64,000 bases of DNA from Aristolochia californica (taxonomy: Eukaryota; Streptophyta; Magnoliopsida; Piperales; Aristolochiaceae): contig JARWKL010000009.1 in the NCBI GenBank assembly GCA_029961685.1, positions 15,247,237-15,311,236 on the forward strand. Reading direction: 5' to 3'. The position numbers and the translations under genes were made by a program. The notes under the pieces were generated by a model, which saw only the letters and a program-made list of their open reading frames with translations, did not search any database and had not been told where the DNA came from. Below are positions 1-10,832 of the stretch, piece after piece; the first letter of the stretch is position 1; the number at the start of each line of letters is the position of its first letter.

Positions 1-20
1 CCGACGATTGCAAAACCTGA

Positions 21-29
21 TATATAAAG
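21..29 (+). promoter_or_regulatory. TATA-like box, recurrent in every monomer (first copy given)
   Basis: TATATAAAG matches a eukaryotic TATA box and lies near the start of each monomer. In B and E the preceding G is T (CCTTATATATAAAG), lengthening it. AT-rich DNA produces such matches by chance, so promoter function is unproven. It could be relevant to satellite transcription if transcripts start about 25-35 bp downstream. Confidence 0.25.
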
Positions 30-31
30 AC

Positions 32-45
32 TAAAACGAGTTTTA
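32..45. repeat. Short inverted repeat TAAAAC-GA-GTTTTA (first copy)
   Basis: Perfect 6-bp arms are separated by GA, just after the TATA-like box. It is kept in almost all monomers; the edge copies at 62314 and 63669 change only the CpG in its centre. Possible protein-binding dyad, function unknown. Confidence 0.4.
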
Positions 46-94
46 AATCCCTAAAAATTACACAAACTTTTTGGAAATATCTCTCTCCATATTT

Positions 95-108
95 GTGCAT
101 TGTGCATT
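95..108. repeat. Tandem 7-mer GTGCATT x2 (first copy)
   Basis: GTGCATTGTGCATT is present in A, C, D and E. In B the second unit is GTGGATT. A second 7-mer pair (GATCATT x2) occurs later in each monomer. Confidence 0.6.
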
Positions 109-110
109 TC

Positions 111-118
111 CATTTTAG
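111..118 (+). other. Splice-acceptor-like TTTCCATTTTAG (first copy)
   Basis: A pyrimidine-rich stretch ends in TTTTAG, matching a 3' splice-site consensus. With the GTAAGT at 254-259 it would delimit a hypothetical 135-base exon (119-253). No transcript evidence is available here. Confidence 0.2.
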
Positions 119-140
119 ATGTGTACATTTTTCTTAAATC

Positions 141-154
141 AAAACTTGAGTTTT
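141..154. repeat. Short inverted repeat AAAACT-TG-AGTTTT (first copy)
   Basis: Perfect 6-bp arms with a TG spacer. It is intact in A, C, D and E. In B the change CTTGAG to CATGAG breaks one arm. Confidence 0.4.
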
Positions 155-253
155 CACTTTTTCCTTCATCTCGTAGACAAAAAACAGAATAGATGACAAC
201 GAAATGAAAATTTTAGACTCTGTGTATGGAGAAAATTTAAAGCAATAACAAAC

Positions 254-259
254 GTAAGT
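254..259 (+). other. Splice-donor-like GTAAGT (first copy)
   Basis: GTAAGT matches the intron side of the eukaryotic 5' splice-site consensus and is present in nearly all monomers. It is lost in edge copies 52123 and 52800 (GTAAAT) and in 63632 (GTAAGA). The exon side is AAC rather than CAG/AAG. Chance occurrence is quite possible. Confidence 0.2.
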
Positions 260-285
260 AAAGAAAATTTATTCACACACCACAA

Positions 286-330
286 ATGAAGAAAAAAGTT
301 TTCTCATCCAAGTTTGGGAAATTCCACTAG
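286..330 (+). other. Short ATG frame of 14 codons overlapping the long frame (first copy)
   Basis: ATGAAGAAA through TAG at 328-330 encodes 14 residues. It ends within the region where the TTG-started frame begins. A second 25-codon ATG frame lies at 119-196. Both are too short and repetitive in context to call as genes. Confidence 0.3.
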
Positions 331-561
331 TTCAACAACCCCAATACGTTGGAATTTGATAAGAAAGAGATTTTTCTACACATGCTTTAAAAAATGGATA
401 TGCATGCTCGAAACATGTTAAAGTTGAAAATGACCCATGGATCCAAACCTTTCAAAAAGAATAAAAAACTTCTCATTAAATTCTCAAGTGAACGTGCGGT
501 GGGATATTTAACCGAGTCAAACAAGCCATTATTTTGCCCAATAACAAAAAGCTGACCTAGC

Positions 562-575
562 GATCATTGATCATT
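562..575. repeat. Tandem 7-mer GATCATT x2 (first copy), class-diagnostic
   Basis: C and D have GATCATTGATCATT, A and E have GATCACTGATCATT, and B has GATCATTGATCACT. Each T-to-C change hits one of the two units, so the element separates classes well. It also contains TGATCA. Confidence 0.6.
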
Positions 576-658
576 GTAAACTGATTTATCATGCGTAACC
601 GGCCACATTTTTTTAAGGAATGACTTTTGGGTTGGGATTCAACACACAGTTTAAAATT

Positions 659-678
659 CCCTCGCCTCCCCTTTTCCC
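659..678 (-). other. Conserved C-rich/G-rich tract at the monomer junction (first copy)
   Basis: The plus strand has C-runs CCC, CC, CCCC and CCC within 20 bp; the minus strand therefore has GGG, GGGG, GG and GGG. It is the only GC-rich patch of an AT-rich monomer and spans the junction in almost every copy (exceptions: G at 29108, A at 56185, A at 62265). It could form a weak two-tetrad G-quadruplex or bind a protein; this is inference. Confidence 0.4.
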
Positions 679-2708
679 GACGATTGCAAAACCTGATATA
701 TAAAGACTAAAACGAGTTTTAAATCCCTAAAAATTACACAAACTTTTTGGAAATATCTCTCTCCATATTTGTGCATTGTGCATTTCCATTTTAGATGTGT
801 ACATTTTTCTTAAATCAAAACTTGAGTTTTCACTTTTTCCTTCATCTCGTAGACAAAAAACAGAATAGATGACAACGAAATGAAAATTTTAGACTCTGTG
901 TATGGAGAAAATTTAAAGCAATAACAAACGTAAGTAAAGAAAATTTATTCACACACCACAAATGAAGAACAAAGTTTTCTCATCCAAGTTTGGGAAATTC
1001 CACTAGTTCAACAACCCCAATAGGTTGGAATTTGATAAGAAAGAGATTTTTCTACACATGCTTTAAAAAATGGATATGCTTGGCTCGAAACATGTTAAAG
1101 TTGCAAATGAACCATGGATCCAAACCTTTCAAAAATAATAAAAAACTTCTCATTAAATTCTCAAGTGAACGTGCGGTGGGATATTTAACCGAGTCAAACA
1201 AGCCATTATTTTGCCCATTAACGAAAAGCTGACCTAGCGATCACTGATCATTGTAATGTGATTTATCATGCGTAACCGGCCACATTTTTTTAAGGAATGA
1301 CTTTTGGGTTGGGATTCAACACACAGTTTAAAATTCCCTCGCCTCCCCTTTTCCCGACGATTGCAAAACCTTATATATAAAGACTAAAACGAGTTTTAAA
1401 TCCCTAAAAATTACACAAACTTTTTGGAAATATCTCTCTCCATATTTGTGCATTGTGGATTTCCATTTTAGATGTGTAAATTTTTCTTAAATCAAAACAT
1501 GAGTTTTCACTTTTTCCTTCATCTCGTAGACAAAAAACAGAATAGATGACAACGAAATGAAAATTTTAGACTCTGTGTATGGAGAAAATTTAAAGAAATA
1601 ACAAACGTAAGTAAAGAAAATTTATTCACACACCACAAATGAAGAAAAAAGTTTTTTCATCAAAGTTTGGGAAATTCCACTAGTTCAACAACCCCAATAG
1701 GTTGGAATTTGATAAGAAAGAGATTTTTCTACACATGCTTTAAAAAATGGATATGCATGGCTCGAAACATGTTAAAGTTGCAAATGACCCATGGATCCAA
1801 ACCTTTCAAAAAGAATAAAAAACTTCTCATTAAATTCTCAAGTGAACGTGCGGTGGGATATTTAACCGAGTCAAACCAGCCATTATTTTGCCCATTAACG
1901 AAAAGCTGACCTAGCGTTCATTGATCACTGTAAACTGATTTATCATGCGTAACCGGCCACATTTTTTTAAGGAATGACTTTTGGGTTGGGATTCAACACA
2001 CAGTTTAAAATTCCCTCGCCTCCCCTTTTCCCGACGATTGCAAAACCTGATATATAAAGACTAAAACGAGTTTTAAATCCCTAAAAATTACACAAACTTT
2101 TTGGAAATATCTCTCTCCATATTTGTGCATTGTGCATTTCCATTTTAGATGTGTACATTTTTCTTAAATCAAAACTTGAGTTTTCACTTTTTCCTTCATC
2201 TCGTAGACAAAAACACAGAATAGATGACAACGAAATGAAAATTTTAGACTCTGTGTTTGGAGAAAATTTAAAGCAATAACAAACGTAAGTAAAGAAAATT
2301 TATTCACACACCACAAATGAAGAAAAAAGTTTTCTCATCCAAGTTTGGGAAATTCCAGTAGTTCAACAACCCCAATGGGTTGGAATTTGATAAGAAAGAG
2401 ATTTTTCTACACATGCTTTAAAAAATGGATATGCATGGCTCGAAACATGTTAAAGTTGCAAATGACCCATGGATCCAAACCTTTGAAAAAGAATAAAAAA
2501 CTTCTCATTAAATTCTCAAGTGAACGTGCGGTGGGATATTTAACCGAGTCAAACAAGCCATTATTTTGCCCATTAACGAAAAGCTGACCTAGCGATCATT
2601 GATCATTGTAAACTGATTTATCATGCGTAACGGGCCACATTTTTTTAAGGAATGACTTTTGGGTTGGGATTCAACACTCAGTTTAAAATTCCCTCGCCTC
2701 CCCTTTTC

Positions 2709-3384
2709 CCGACGATTGCAAAACCTGATATATAAAGACTAAAACGAGTTTTAAATCCCTAAAAATTACACAAACTTTTTGGAAATATCTCTCTCCATAT
2801 TTGTGCATTGTGCATTTCCATTTTAGATGTGTACATTTTTCTTAAATCAAAACTTGAGTTTTCACTTTTTCCTTCATCTCGTAGACAAAAAACAGAATAG
2901 ATGACAACGAAATGAAAATTTTAGACTCTGTGTATGGAGAAAATTTAAAGCAATAACAAACGTAAGTAAAGAAAATTTATTCACACACCACAAATGAAGA
3001 AAAAAGTTTTCTCATCCAAGTTTGGGAAATTCCACTAGTTCAACAACCCCAATACGTTGGAATTTGATAAGAAAGAGATTTTTCTACACATGCTTTAAAA
3101 AATGGATATGCATGCTCGAAACATGTTAAAGTTGAAAATGACCCATGGATCCAAACCTTTCAAAAAGAATAAAAAACTTCTCATTAAATTCTCAAGTGAA
3201 CGTGCGGTGGGATATTTAACCGAGTCAAACAAGCCATTATTTTGCCCAATAACAAAAAGCTGACCTAGCGATCATTGATCATTGTAAACTGATTTATCAT
3301 GCGTAACGGGCCACATTTTTTTAAGGAATGACTTTTGGGTTGGGATTCAACACACAGTTTAAAATTCCCTCGCCTCCCCTTTTC
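2709..3384. repeat. Reference D monomer (676 bp)
   Basis: D is identified by CCTGATATAT at its start, AATACGTTGG, a one-base deletion giving ATGCATGCTCG (other classes have ATGCATGGCTCG or ATGCTTGGCTCG), GTTGAAAATG, CCCAATAACAAAAAG and GCGTAACGGGCC. The deletion creates a GCATGC (SphI) site, once per HOR unit, and destroys the long open frame found in other classes. GCATGC also appears in edge monomers 56863, 57539 and 60248, so the deletion predates the HOR or arose twice. Confidence 0.95.
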
Positions 3385-4061
3385 CCGACGATTGCAAAAC
3401 CTGATATATAAAGACTAAAACGAGTTTTAAATCCCTAAAAATTACACAAACTTTTTGGAAATATCTCTCTCCATATTTGTGCATTGTGCATTTCCATTTT
3501 AGATGTGTACATTTTTCTTAAATCAAAACTTGAGTTTTCACTTTTTCCTTCATCTCGTAGACAAAAAACAGAATAGATGACAACGAAATGAAAATTTTAG
3601 ACTCTGTGTATGGAGAAAATTTAAAGCAATAACAAACGTAAGTAAAGAAAATTTATTCACACACCACAAATGAAGAACAAAGTTTTCTCATCCAAGTTTG
3701 GGAAATTCCACTAGTTCAACAACCCCAATAGGTTGGAATTTGATAAGAAAGAGATTTTTCTACACATGCTTTAAAAAATGGATATGCTTGGCTCGAAACA
3801 TGTTAAAGTTGCAAATGAACCATGGATCCAAACCTTTCAAAAATAATAAAAAACTTCTCATTAAATTCTCAAGTGAACGTGCGGTGGGATATTTAACCGA
3901 GTCAAACAAGCCATTATTTTGCCCATTAACGAAAAGCTGACCTAGCGATCACTGATCATTGTAATGTGATTTATCATGCGTAACCGGCCACATTTTTTTA
4001 AGGAATGACTTTTGGGTTGGGATTCAACACACAGTTTAAAATTCCCTCGCCTCCCCTTTTC
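3385..4061. repeat. Reference A monomer (677 bp)
   Basis: A is identified by CCTGATATAT, GAAGAACAAAG, ATGCTTGGCTCG, CAAATGAACC, AAAAATAATAAA, the duplicated block variant GATCACTGATCATTG, TAATGTGATT and GTAACCGGCC. A sub-variant has AAAACATCTC for AAAACTTCTC (14218, 29112, 34526, 36556). A second sub-variant has CAAATGACCC (26405, 33173, 43324, 46031, 49415). Confidence 0.94.
3698..3940 (+). other. Recurrent 80-codon open frame, probably not a gene (reference copy in A)
   Basis: An open frame of 80 codons starting at TTG (not ATG) and ending TGA recurs in most A, B, C and E monomers. The predicted peptide is basic, with no signal peptide, no recognised domain and no membrane segment that I can see. 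It is broken in all D copies by a one-base deletion and by TAG at 49764-49766. Class differences inside it are nearly all amino-acid changing (T/S, I/M, M/L, T/N, F/L, K/N, K/Q, L/H), with few silent ones (ACG/ACA, ACC/ACT). The frame stays open because the copies are recent, not because it is visibly selected. Confidence 0.75.
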
Positions 4062-4738
4062 CCGACGATTGCAAAACCTTATATATAAAGACTAAAACGA
4101 GTTTTAAATCCCTAAAAATTACACAAACTTTTTGGAAATATCTCTCTCCATATTTGTGCATTGTGGATTTCCATTTTAGATGTGTAAATTTTTCTTAAAT
4201 CAAAACATGAGTTTTCACTTTTTCCTTCATCTCGTAGACAAAAAACAGAATAGATGACAACGAAATGAAAATTTTAGACTCTGTGTATGGAGAAAATTTA
4301 AAGAAATAACAAACGTAAGTAAAGAAAATTTATTCACACACCACAAATGAAGAAAAAAGTTTTTTCATCAAAGTTTGGGAAATTCCACTAGTTCAACAAC
4401 CCCAATAGGTTGGAATTTGATAAGAAAGAGATTTTTCTACACATGCTTTAAAAAATGGATATGCATGGCTCGAAACATGTTAAAGTTGCAAATGACCCAT
4501 GGATCCAAACCTTTCAAAAAGAATAAAAAACTTCTCATTAAATTCTCAAGTGAACGTGCGGTGGGATATTTAACCGAGTCAAACCAGCCATTATTTTGCC
4601 CATTAACGAAAAGCTGACCTAGCGATCATTGATCACTGTAAACTGATTTATCATGCGTAACCGGCCACATTTTTTTAAGGAATGACTTTTGGGTTGGGAT
4701 TCAACACACAGTTTAAAATTCCCTCGCCTCCCCTTTTC
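4062..4738. repeat. Reference B monomer (677 bp)
   Basis: B is identified by CCTTATATAT at its start, GTGGATTTCC, GTGTAAATTT, AAACATGAG, AAAGAAATAAC, GTTTTTTCATCAAAG, ATGCATGGCTCG, CAAACCAGCC and GATCATTGATCACTG. The T in CCTTATAT extends the TATA-like element found in all classes. A sub-variant (12186, 17603, 20312) has one extra T, giving AAAAAATGTTTTTTC. Confidence 0.94.
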
Positions 4739-5416
4739 CCGACGATTGCAAAACCTGATATATAAAGACTAAAACGAGTTTTAAATCCCTAAAAATTACA
4801 CAAACTTTTTGGAAATATCTCTCTCCATATTTGTGCATTGTGCATTTCCATTTTAGATGTGTACATTTTTCTTAAATCAAAACTTGAGTTTTCACTTTTT
4901 CCTTCATCTCGTAGACAAAAACACAGAATAGATGACAACGAAATGAAAATTTTAGACTCTGTGTTTGGAGAAAATTTAAAGCAATAACAAACGTAAGTAA
5001 AGAAAATTTATTCACACACCACAAATGAAGAAAAAAGTTTTCTCATCCAAGTTTGGGAAATTCCAGTAGTTCAACAACCCCAATGGGTTGGAATTTGATA
5101 AGAAAGAGATTTTTCTACACATGCTTTAAAAAATGGATATGCATGGCTCGAAACATGTTAAAGTTGCAAATGACCCATGGATCCAAACCTTTGAAAAAGA
5201 ATAAAAAACTTCTCATTAAATTCTCAAGTGAACGTGCGGTGGGATATTTAACCGAGTCAAACAAGCCATTATTTTGCCCATTAACGAAAAGCTGACCTAG
5301 CGATCATTGATCATTGTAAACTGATTTATCATGCGTAACGGGCCACATTTTTTTAAGGAATGACTTTTGGGTTGGGATTCAACACTCAGTTTAAAATTCC
5401 CTCGCCTCCCCTTTTC
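4739..5416. repeat. Reference C monomer (678 bp in domain 1)
   Basis: C is identified by AAAAACACAG (the extra base), GTGTTTGGAG, CCAGTAGTTC (which loses the ACTAGT present in A, B and D), CCAATGGGTTGG, CCTTTGAAAAAG, GTAACGGGCC and CAACACTCAG. From 24375 onward the C monomers keep the other markers but have AAAAAACAG and are 677 bp, a separate subfamily. CAACACTCAG and ACGGGCC are shared with many edge monomers. Confidence 0.94.
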
Positions 5417-8124
5417 CCGACGATTGCAAAACCTGATATATAAAGACTAAAACGAGTTTTAAATCCCTAAAAATTACACAAACTTTTTGGAAATATCTCT
5501 CTCCATATTTGTGCATTGTGCATTTCCATTTTAGATGTGTACATTTTTCTTAAATCAAAACTTGAGTTTTCACTTTTTCCTTCATCTCGTAGACAAAAAA
5601 CAGAATAGATGACAACGAAATGAAAATTTTAGACTCTGTGTATGGAGAAAATTTAAAGCAATAACAAACGTAAGTAAAGAAAATTTATTCACACACCACA
5701 AATGAAGAAAAAAGTTTTCTCATCCAAGTTTGGGAAATTCCACTAGTTCAACAACCCCAATACGTTGGAATTTGATAAGAAAGAGATTTTTCTACACATG
5801 CTTTAAAAAATGGATATGCATGCTCGAAACATGTTAAAGTTGAAAATGACCCATGGATCCAAACCTTTCAAAAAGAATAAAAAACTTCTCATTAAATTCT
5901 CAAGTGAACGTGCGGTGGGATATTTAACCGAGTCAAACAAGCCATTATTTTGCCCAATAACAAAAAGCTGACCTAGCGATCATTGATCATTGTAAACTGA
6001 TTTATCATGCGTAACGGGCCACATTTTTTTAAGGAATGACTTTTGGGTTGGGATTCAACACACAGTTTAAAATTCCCTCGCCTCCCCTTTTCCCGACGAT
6101 TGCAAAACCTGATATATAAAGACTAAAACGAGTTTTAAATCCCTAAAAATTACACAAACTTTTTGGAAATATCTCTCTCCATATTTGTGCATTGTGCATT
6201 TCCATTTTAGATGTGTACATTTTTCTTAAATCAAAACTTGAGTTTTCACTTTTTCCTTCATCTCGTAGACAAAAAACAGAATAGATGACAACGAAATGAA
6301 AATTTTAGACTCTGTGTATGGAGAAAATTTAAAGCAATAACAAACGTAAGTAAAGAAAATTTATTCACACACCACAAATGAAGAACAAAGTTTTCTCATC
6401 CAAGTTTGGGAAATTCCACTAGTTCAACAACCCCAATAGGTTGGAATTTGATAAGAAAGAGATTTTTCTACACATGCTTTAAAAAATGGATATGCTTGGC
6501 TCGAAACATGTTAAAGTTGCAAATGAACCATGGATCCAAACCTTTCAAAAATAATAAAAAACTTCTCATTAAATTCTCAAGTGAACGTGCGGTGGGATAT
6601 TTAACCGAGTCAAACAAGCCATTATTTTGCCCATTAACGAAAAGCTGACCTAGCGATCACTGATCATTGTAATGTGATTTATCATGCGTAACCGGCCACA
6701 TTTTTTTAAGGAATGACTTTTGGGTTGGGATTCAACACACAGTTTAAAATTCCCTCGCCTCCCCTTTTCCCGACGATTGCAAAACCTTATATATAAAGAC
6801 TAAAACGAGTTTTAAATCCCTAAAAATTACACAAACTTTTTGGAAATATCTCTCTCCATATTTGTGCATTGTGGATTTCCATTTTAGATGTGTAAATTTT
6901 TCTTAAATCAAAACATGAGTTTTCACTTTTTCCTTCATCTCGTAGACAAAAAACAGAATAGATGACAACGAAATGAAAATTTTAGACTCTGTGTATGGAG
7001 AAAATTTAAAGAAATAACAAACGTAAGTAAAGAAAATTTATTCACACACCACAAATGAAGAAAAAAGTTTTTTCATCAAAGTTTGGGAAATTCCACTAGT
7101 TCAACAACCCCAATAGGTTGGAATTTGATAAGAAAGAGATTTTTCTACACATGCTTTAAAAAATGGATATGCATGGCTCGAAACATGTTAAAGTTGCAAA
7201 TGACCCATGGATCCAAACCTTTCAAAAAGAATAAAAAACTTCTCATTAAATTCTCAAGTGAACGTGCGGTGGGATATTTAACCGAGTCAAACCAGCCATT
7301 ATTTTGCCCATTAACGAAAAGCTGACCTAGCGATCATTGATCACTGTAAACTGATTTATCATGCGTAACCGGCCACATTTTTTTAAGGAATGACTTTTGG
7401 GTTGGGATTCAACACACAGTTTAAAATTCCCTCGCCTCCCCTTTTCCCGACGATTGCAAAACCTGATATATAAAGACTAAAACGAGTTTTAAATCCCTAA
7501 AAATTACACAAACTTTTTGGAAATATCTCTCTCCATATTTGTGCATTGTGCATTTCCATTTTAGATGTGTACATTTTTCTTAAATCAAAACTTGAGTTTT
7601 CACTTTTTCCTTCATCTCGTAGACAAAAACACAGAATAGATGACAACGAAATGAAAATTTTAGACTCTGTGTTTGGAGAAAATTTAAAGCAATAACAAAC
7701 GTAAGTAAAGAAAATTTATTCACACACCACAAATGAAGAAAAAAGTTTTCTCATCCAAGTTTGGGAAATTCCAGTAGTTCAACAACCCCAATGGGTTGGA
7801 ATTTGATAAGAAAGAGATTTTTCTACACATGCTTTAAAAAATGGATATGCATGGCTCGAAACATGTTAAAGTTGCAAATGACCCATGGATCCAAACCTTT
7901 GAAAAAGAATAAAAAACTTCTCATTAAATTCTCAAGTGAACGTGCGGTGGGATATTTAACCGAGTCAAACAAGCCATTATTTTGCCCATTAACGAAAAGC
8001 TGACCTAGCGATCATTGATCATTGTAAACTGATTTATCATGCGTAACGGGCCACATTTTTTTAAGGAATGACTTTTGGGTTGGGATTCAACACTCAGTTT
8101 AAAATTCCCTCGCCTCCCCTTTTC
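5417..8124. repeat. HOR unit 3, tetramer D-A-B-C
   Basis: Monomers start at 5417, 6093, 6770 and 7447. By eye it matches unit 2 throughout; I found no difference in the class-diagnostic positions. Confidence 0.96.
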
Positions 8125-10832
8125 CCGACGATTGCAAAACCTGATATATAAAGACTAAAACGAGTTTTAAATCCCTAAAAATTACACAAACTTTTTGGAA
8201 ATATCTCTCTCCATATTTGTGCATTGTGCATTTCCATTTTAGATGTGTACATTTTTCTTAAATCAAAACTTGAGTTTTCACTTTTTCCTTCATCTCGTAG
8301 ACAAAAAACAGAATAGATGACAACGAAATGAAAATTTTAGACTCTGTGTATGGAGAAAATTTAAAGCAATAACAAACGTAAGTAAAGAAAATTTATTCAC
8401 ACACCACAAATGAAGAAAAAAGTTTTCTCATCCAAGTTTGGGAAATTCCACTAGTTCAACAACCCCAATACGTTGGAATTTGATAAGAAAGAGATTTTTC
8501 TACACATGCTTTAAAAAATGGATATGCATGCTCGAAACATGTTAAAGTTGAAAATGACCCATGGATCCAAACCTTTCAAAAAGAATAAAAAACTTCTCAT
8601 TAAATTCTCAAGTGAACGTGCGGTGGGATATTTAACCGAGTCAAACAAGCCATTATTTTGCCCAATAACAAAAAGCTGACCTAGCGATCATTGATCATTG
8701 TAAACTGATTTATCATGCGTAACGGGCCACATTTTTTTAAGGAATGACTTTTGGGTTGGGATTCAACACACAGTTTAAAATTCCCTCGCCTCCCCTTTTC
8801 CCGACGATTGCAAAACCTGATATATAAAGACTAAAACGAGTTTTAAATCCCTAAAAATTACACAAACTTTTTGGAAATATCTCTCTCCATATTTGTGCAT
8901 TGTGCATTTCCATTTTAGATGTGTACATTTTTCTTAAATCAAAACTTGAGTTTTCACTTTTTCCTTCATCTCGTAGACAAAAAACAGAATAGATGACAAC
9001 GAAATGAAAATTTTAGACTCTGTGTATGGAGAAAATTTAAAGCAATAACAAACGTAAGTAAAGAAAATTTATTCACACACCACAAATGAAGAACAAAGTT
9101 TTCTCATCCAAGTTTGGGAAATTCCACTAGTTCAACAACCCCAATAGGTTGGAATTTGATAAGAAAGAGATTTTTCTACACATGCTTTAAAAAATGGATA
9201 TGCTTGGCTCGAAACATGTTAAAGTTGCAAATGAACCATGGATCCAAACCTTTCAAAAATAATAAAAAACTTCTCATTAAATTCTCAAGTGAACGTGCGG
9301 TGGGATATTTAACCGAGTCAAACAAGCCATTATTTTGCCCATTAACGAAAAGCTGACCTAGCGATCACTGATCATTGTAATGTGATTTATCATGCGTAAC
9401 CGGCCACATTTTTTTAAGGAATGACTTTTGGGTTGGGATTCAACACACAGTTTAAAATTCCCTCGCCTCCCCTTTTCCCGACGATTGCAAAACCTTATAT
9501 ATAAAGACTAAAACGAGTTTTAAATCCCTAAAAATTACACAAACTTTTTGGAAATATCTCTCTCCATATTTGTGCATTGTGGATTTCCATTTTAGATGTG
9601 TAAATTTTTCTTAAATCAAAACATGAGTTTTCACTTTTTCCTTCATCTCGTAGACAAAAAACAGAATAGATGACAACGAAATGAAAATTTTAGACTCTGT
9701 GTATGGAGAAAATTTAAAGAAATAACAAACGTAAGTAAAGAAAATTTATTCACACACCACAAATGAAGAAAAAAGTTTTTTCATCAAAGTTTGGGAAATT
9801 CCACTAGTTCAACAACCCCAATAGGTTGGAATTTGATAAGAAAGAGATTTTTCTACACATGCTTTAAAAAATGGATATGCATGGCTCGAAACATGTTAAA
9901 GTTGCAAATGACCCATGGATCCAAACCTTTCAAAAAGAATAAAAAACTTCTCATTAAATTCTCAAGTGAACGTGCGGTGGGATATTTAACCGAGTCAAAC
10001 CAGCCATTATTTTGCCCATTAACGAAAAGCTGACCTAGCGTTCATTGATCACTGTAAACTGATTTATCATGCGTAACCGGCCACATTTTTTTAAGGAATG
10101 ACTTTTGGGTTGGGATTCAACACACAGTTTAAAATTCCCTCGCCTCCCCTTTTCCCGACGATTGCAAAACCTGATATATAAAGACTAAAACGAGTTTTAA
10201 ATCCCTAAAAATTACACAAACTTTTTGGAAATATCTCTCTCCATATTTGTGCATTGTGCATTTCCATTTTAGATGTGTACATTTTTCTTAAATCAAAACT
10301 TGAGTTTTCACTTTTTCCTTCATCTCGTAGACAAAAACACAGAATAGATGACAACGAAATGAAAATTTTAGACTCTGTGTTTGGAGAAAATTTAAAGCAA
10401 TAACAAACGTAAGTAAAGAAAATTTATTCACACACCACAAATGAAGAAAAAAGTTTTCTCATCCAAGTTTGGGAAATTCCAGTAGTTCAACAACCCCAAT
10501 GGGTTGGAATTTGATAAGAAAGAGATTTTTCTACACATGCTTTAAAAAATGGATATGCATGGCTCGAAACATGTTAAAGTTGCAAATGACCCATGGATCC
10601 AAACCTTTGAAAAAGAATAAAAAACTTCTCATTAAATTCTCAAGTGAACGTGCGGTGGGATATTTAACCGAGTCAAACAAGCCATTATTTTGCCCATTAA
10701 CGAAAAGCTGACCTAGCGATCATTGATCATTGTAAACTGATTTATCATGCGTAACGGGCCACATTTTTTTAAGGAATGACTTTTGGGTTGGGATTCAACA
10801 CTCAGTTTAAAATTCCCTCGCCTCCCCTTTTC
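8125..10832. repeat. HOR unit 4, tetramer D-A-B-C
   Basis: Monomers start at 8125, 8801, 9478 and 10155. B carries the T at 10041 (GCGTTCATTG) that otherwise occurs only in unit 1, three periods (8124 bp) away, while the two units between lack it. This suggests non-adjacent copying or a multi-unit duplication. Confidence 0.96.

Larger units (their letters stand above)
1..2708. repeat. HOR unit 1, tetramer D-A-B-C
   Basis: Monomers start at 1 (D), 677 (A), 1354 (B) and 2031 (C). D ends with the A/B-like GTAACCGGCC (C at 600) instead of the GTAACGGGCC of other D copies. B has GCGTTCATTG (T at 1917), shared only with the B at 9478. The window start coincides with the monomer phase used here by chance. 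Confidence 0.95.
2709..5416. repeat. HOR unit 2, tetramer D-A-B-C
   Basis: Monomers start at 2709, 3385, 4062 and 4739. I see no private variants, so it serves as the reference tetramer of domain 1. Confidence 0.96.

Noticed and set aside
309..345. RNA polymerase III B-box-like AGTTCAACAACC, hinting at a tRNA-derived SINE
   Set aside because: One core position mismatches, no convincing A box lies at the right distance upstream, and there is no poly(A) tail, target-site duplication or dispersed copy.
3046..3062. CENP-B box-like sequence in D monomers (CGTTGGAA)
   Set aside because: Eight bases match the core of the box, but the essential flanking TTCG and CGGG positions are absent (ATACGTTGGAATTTGAT). 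Only D has even this partial match.
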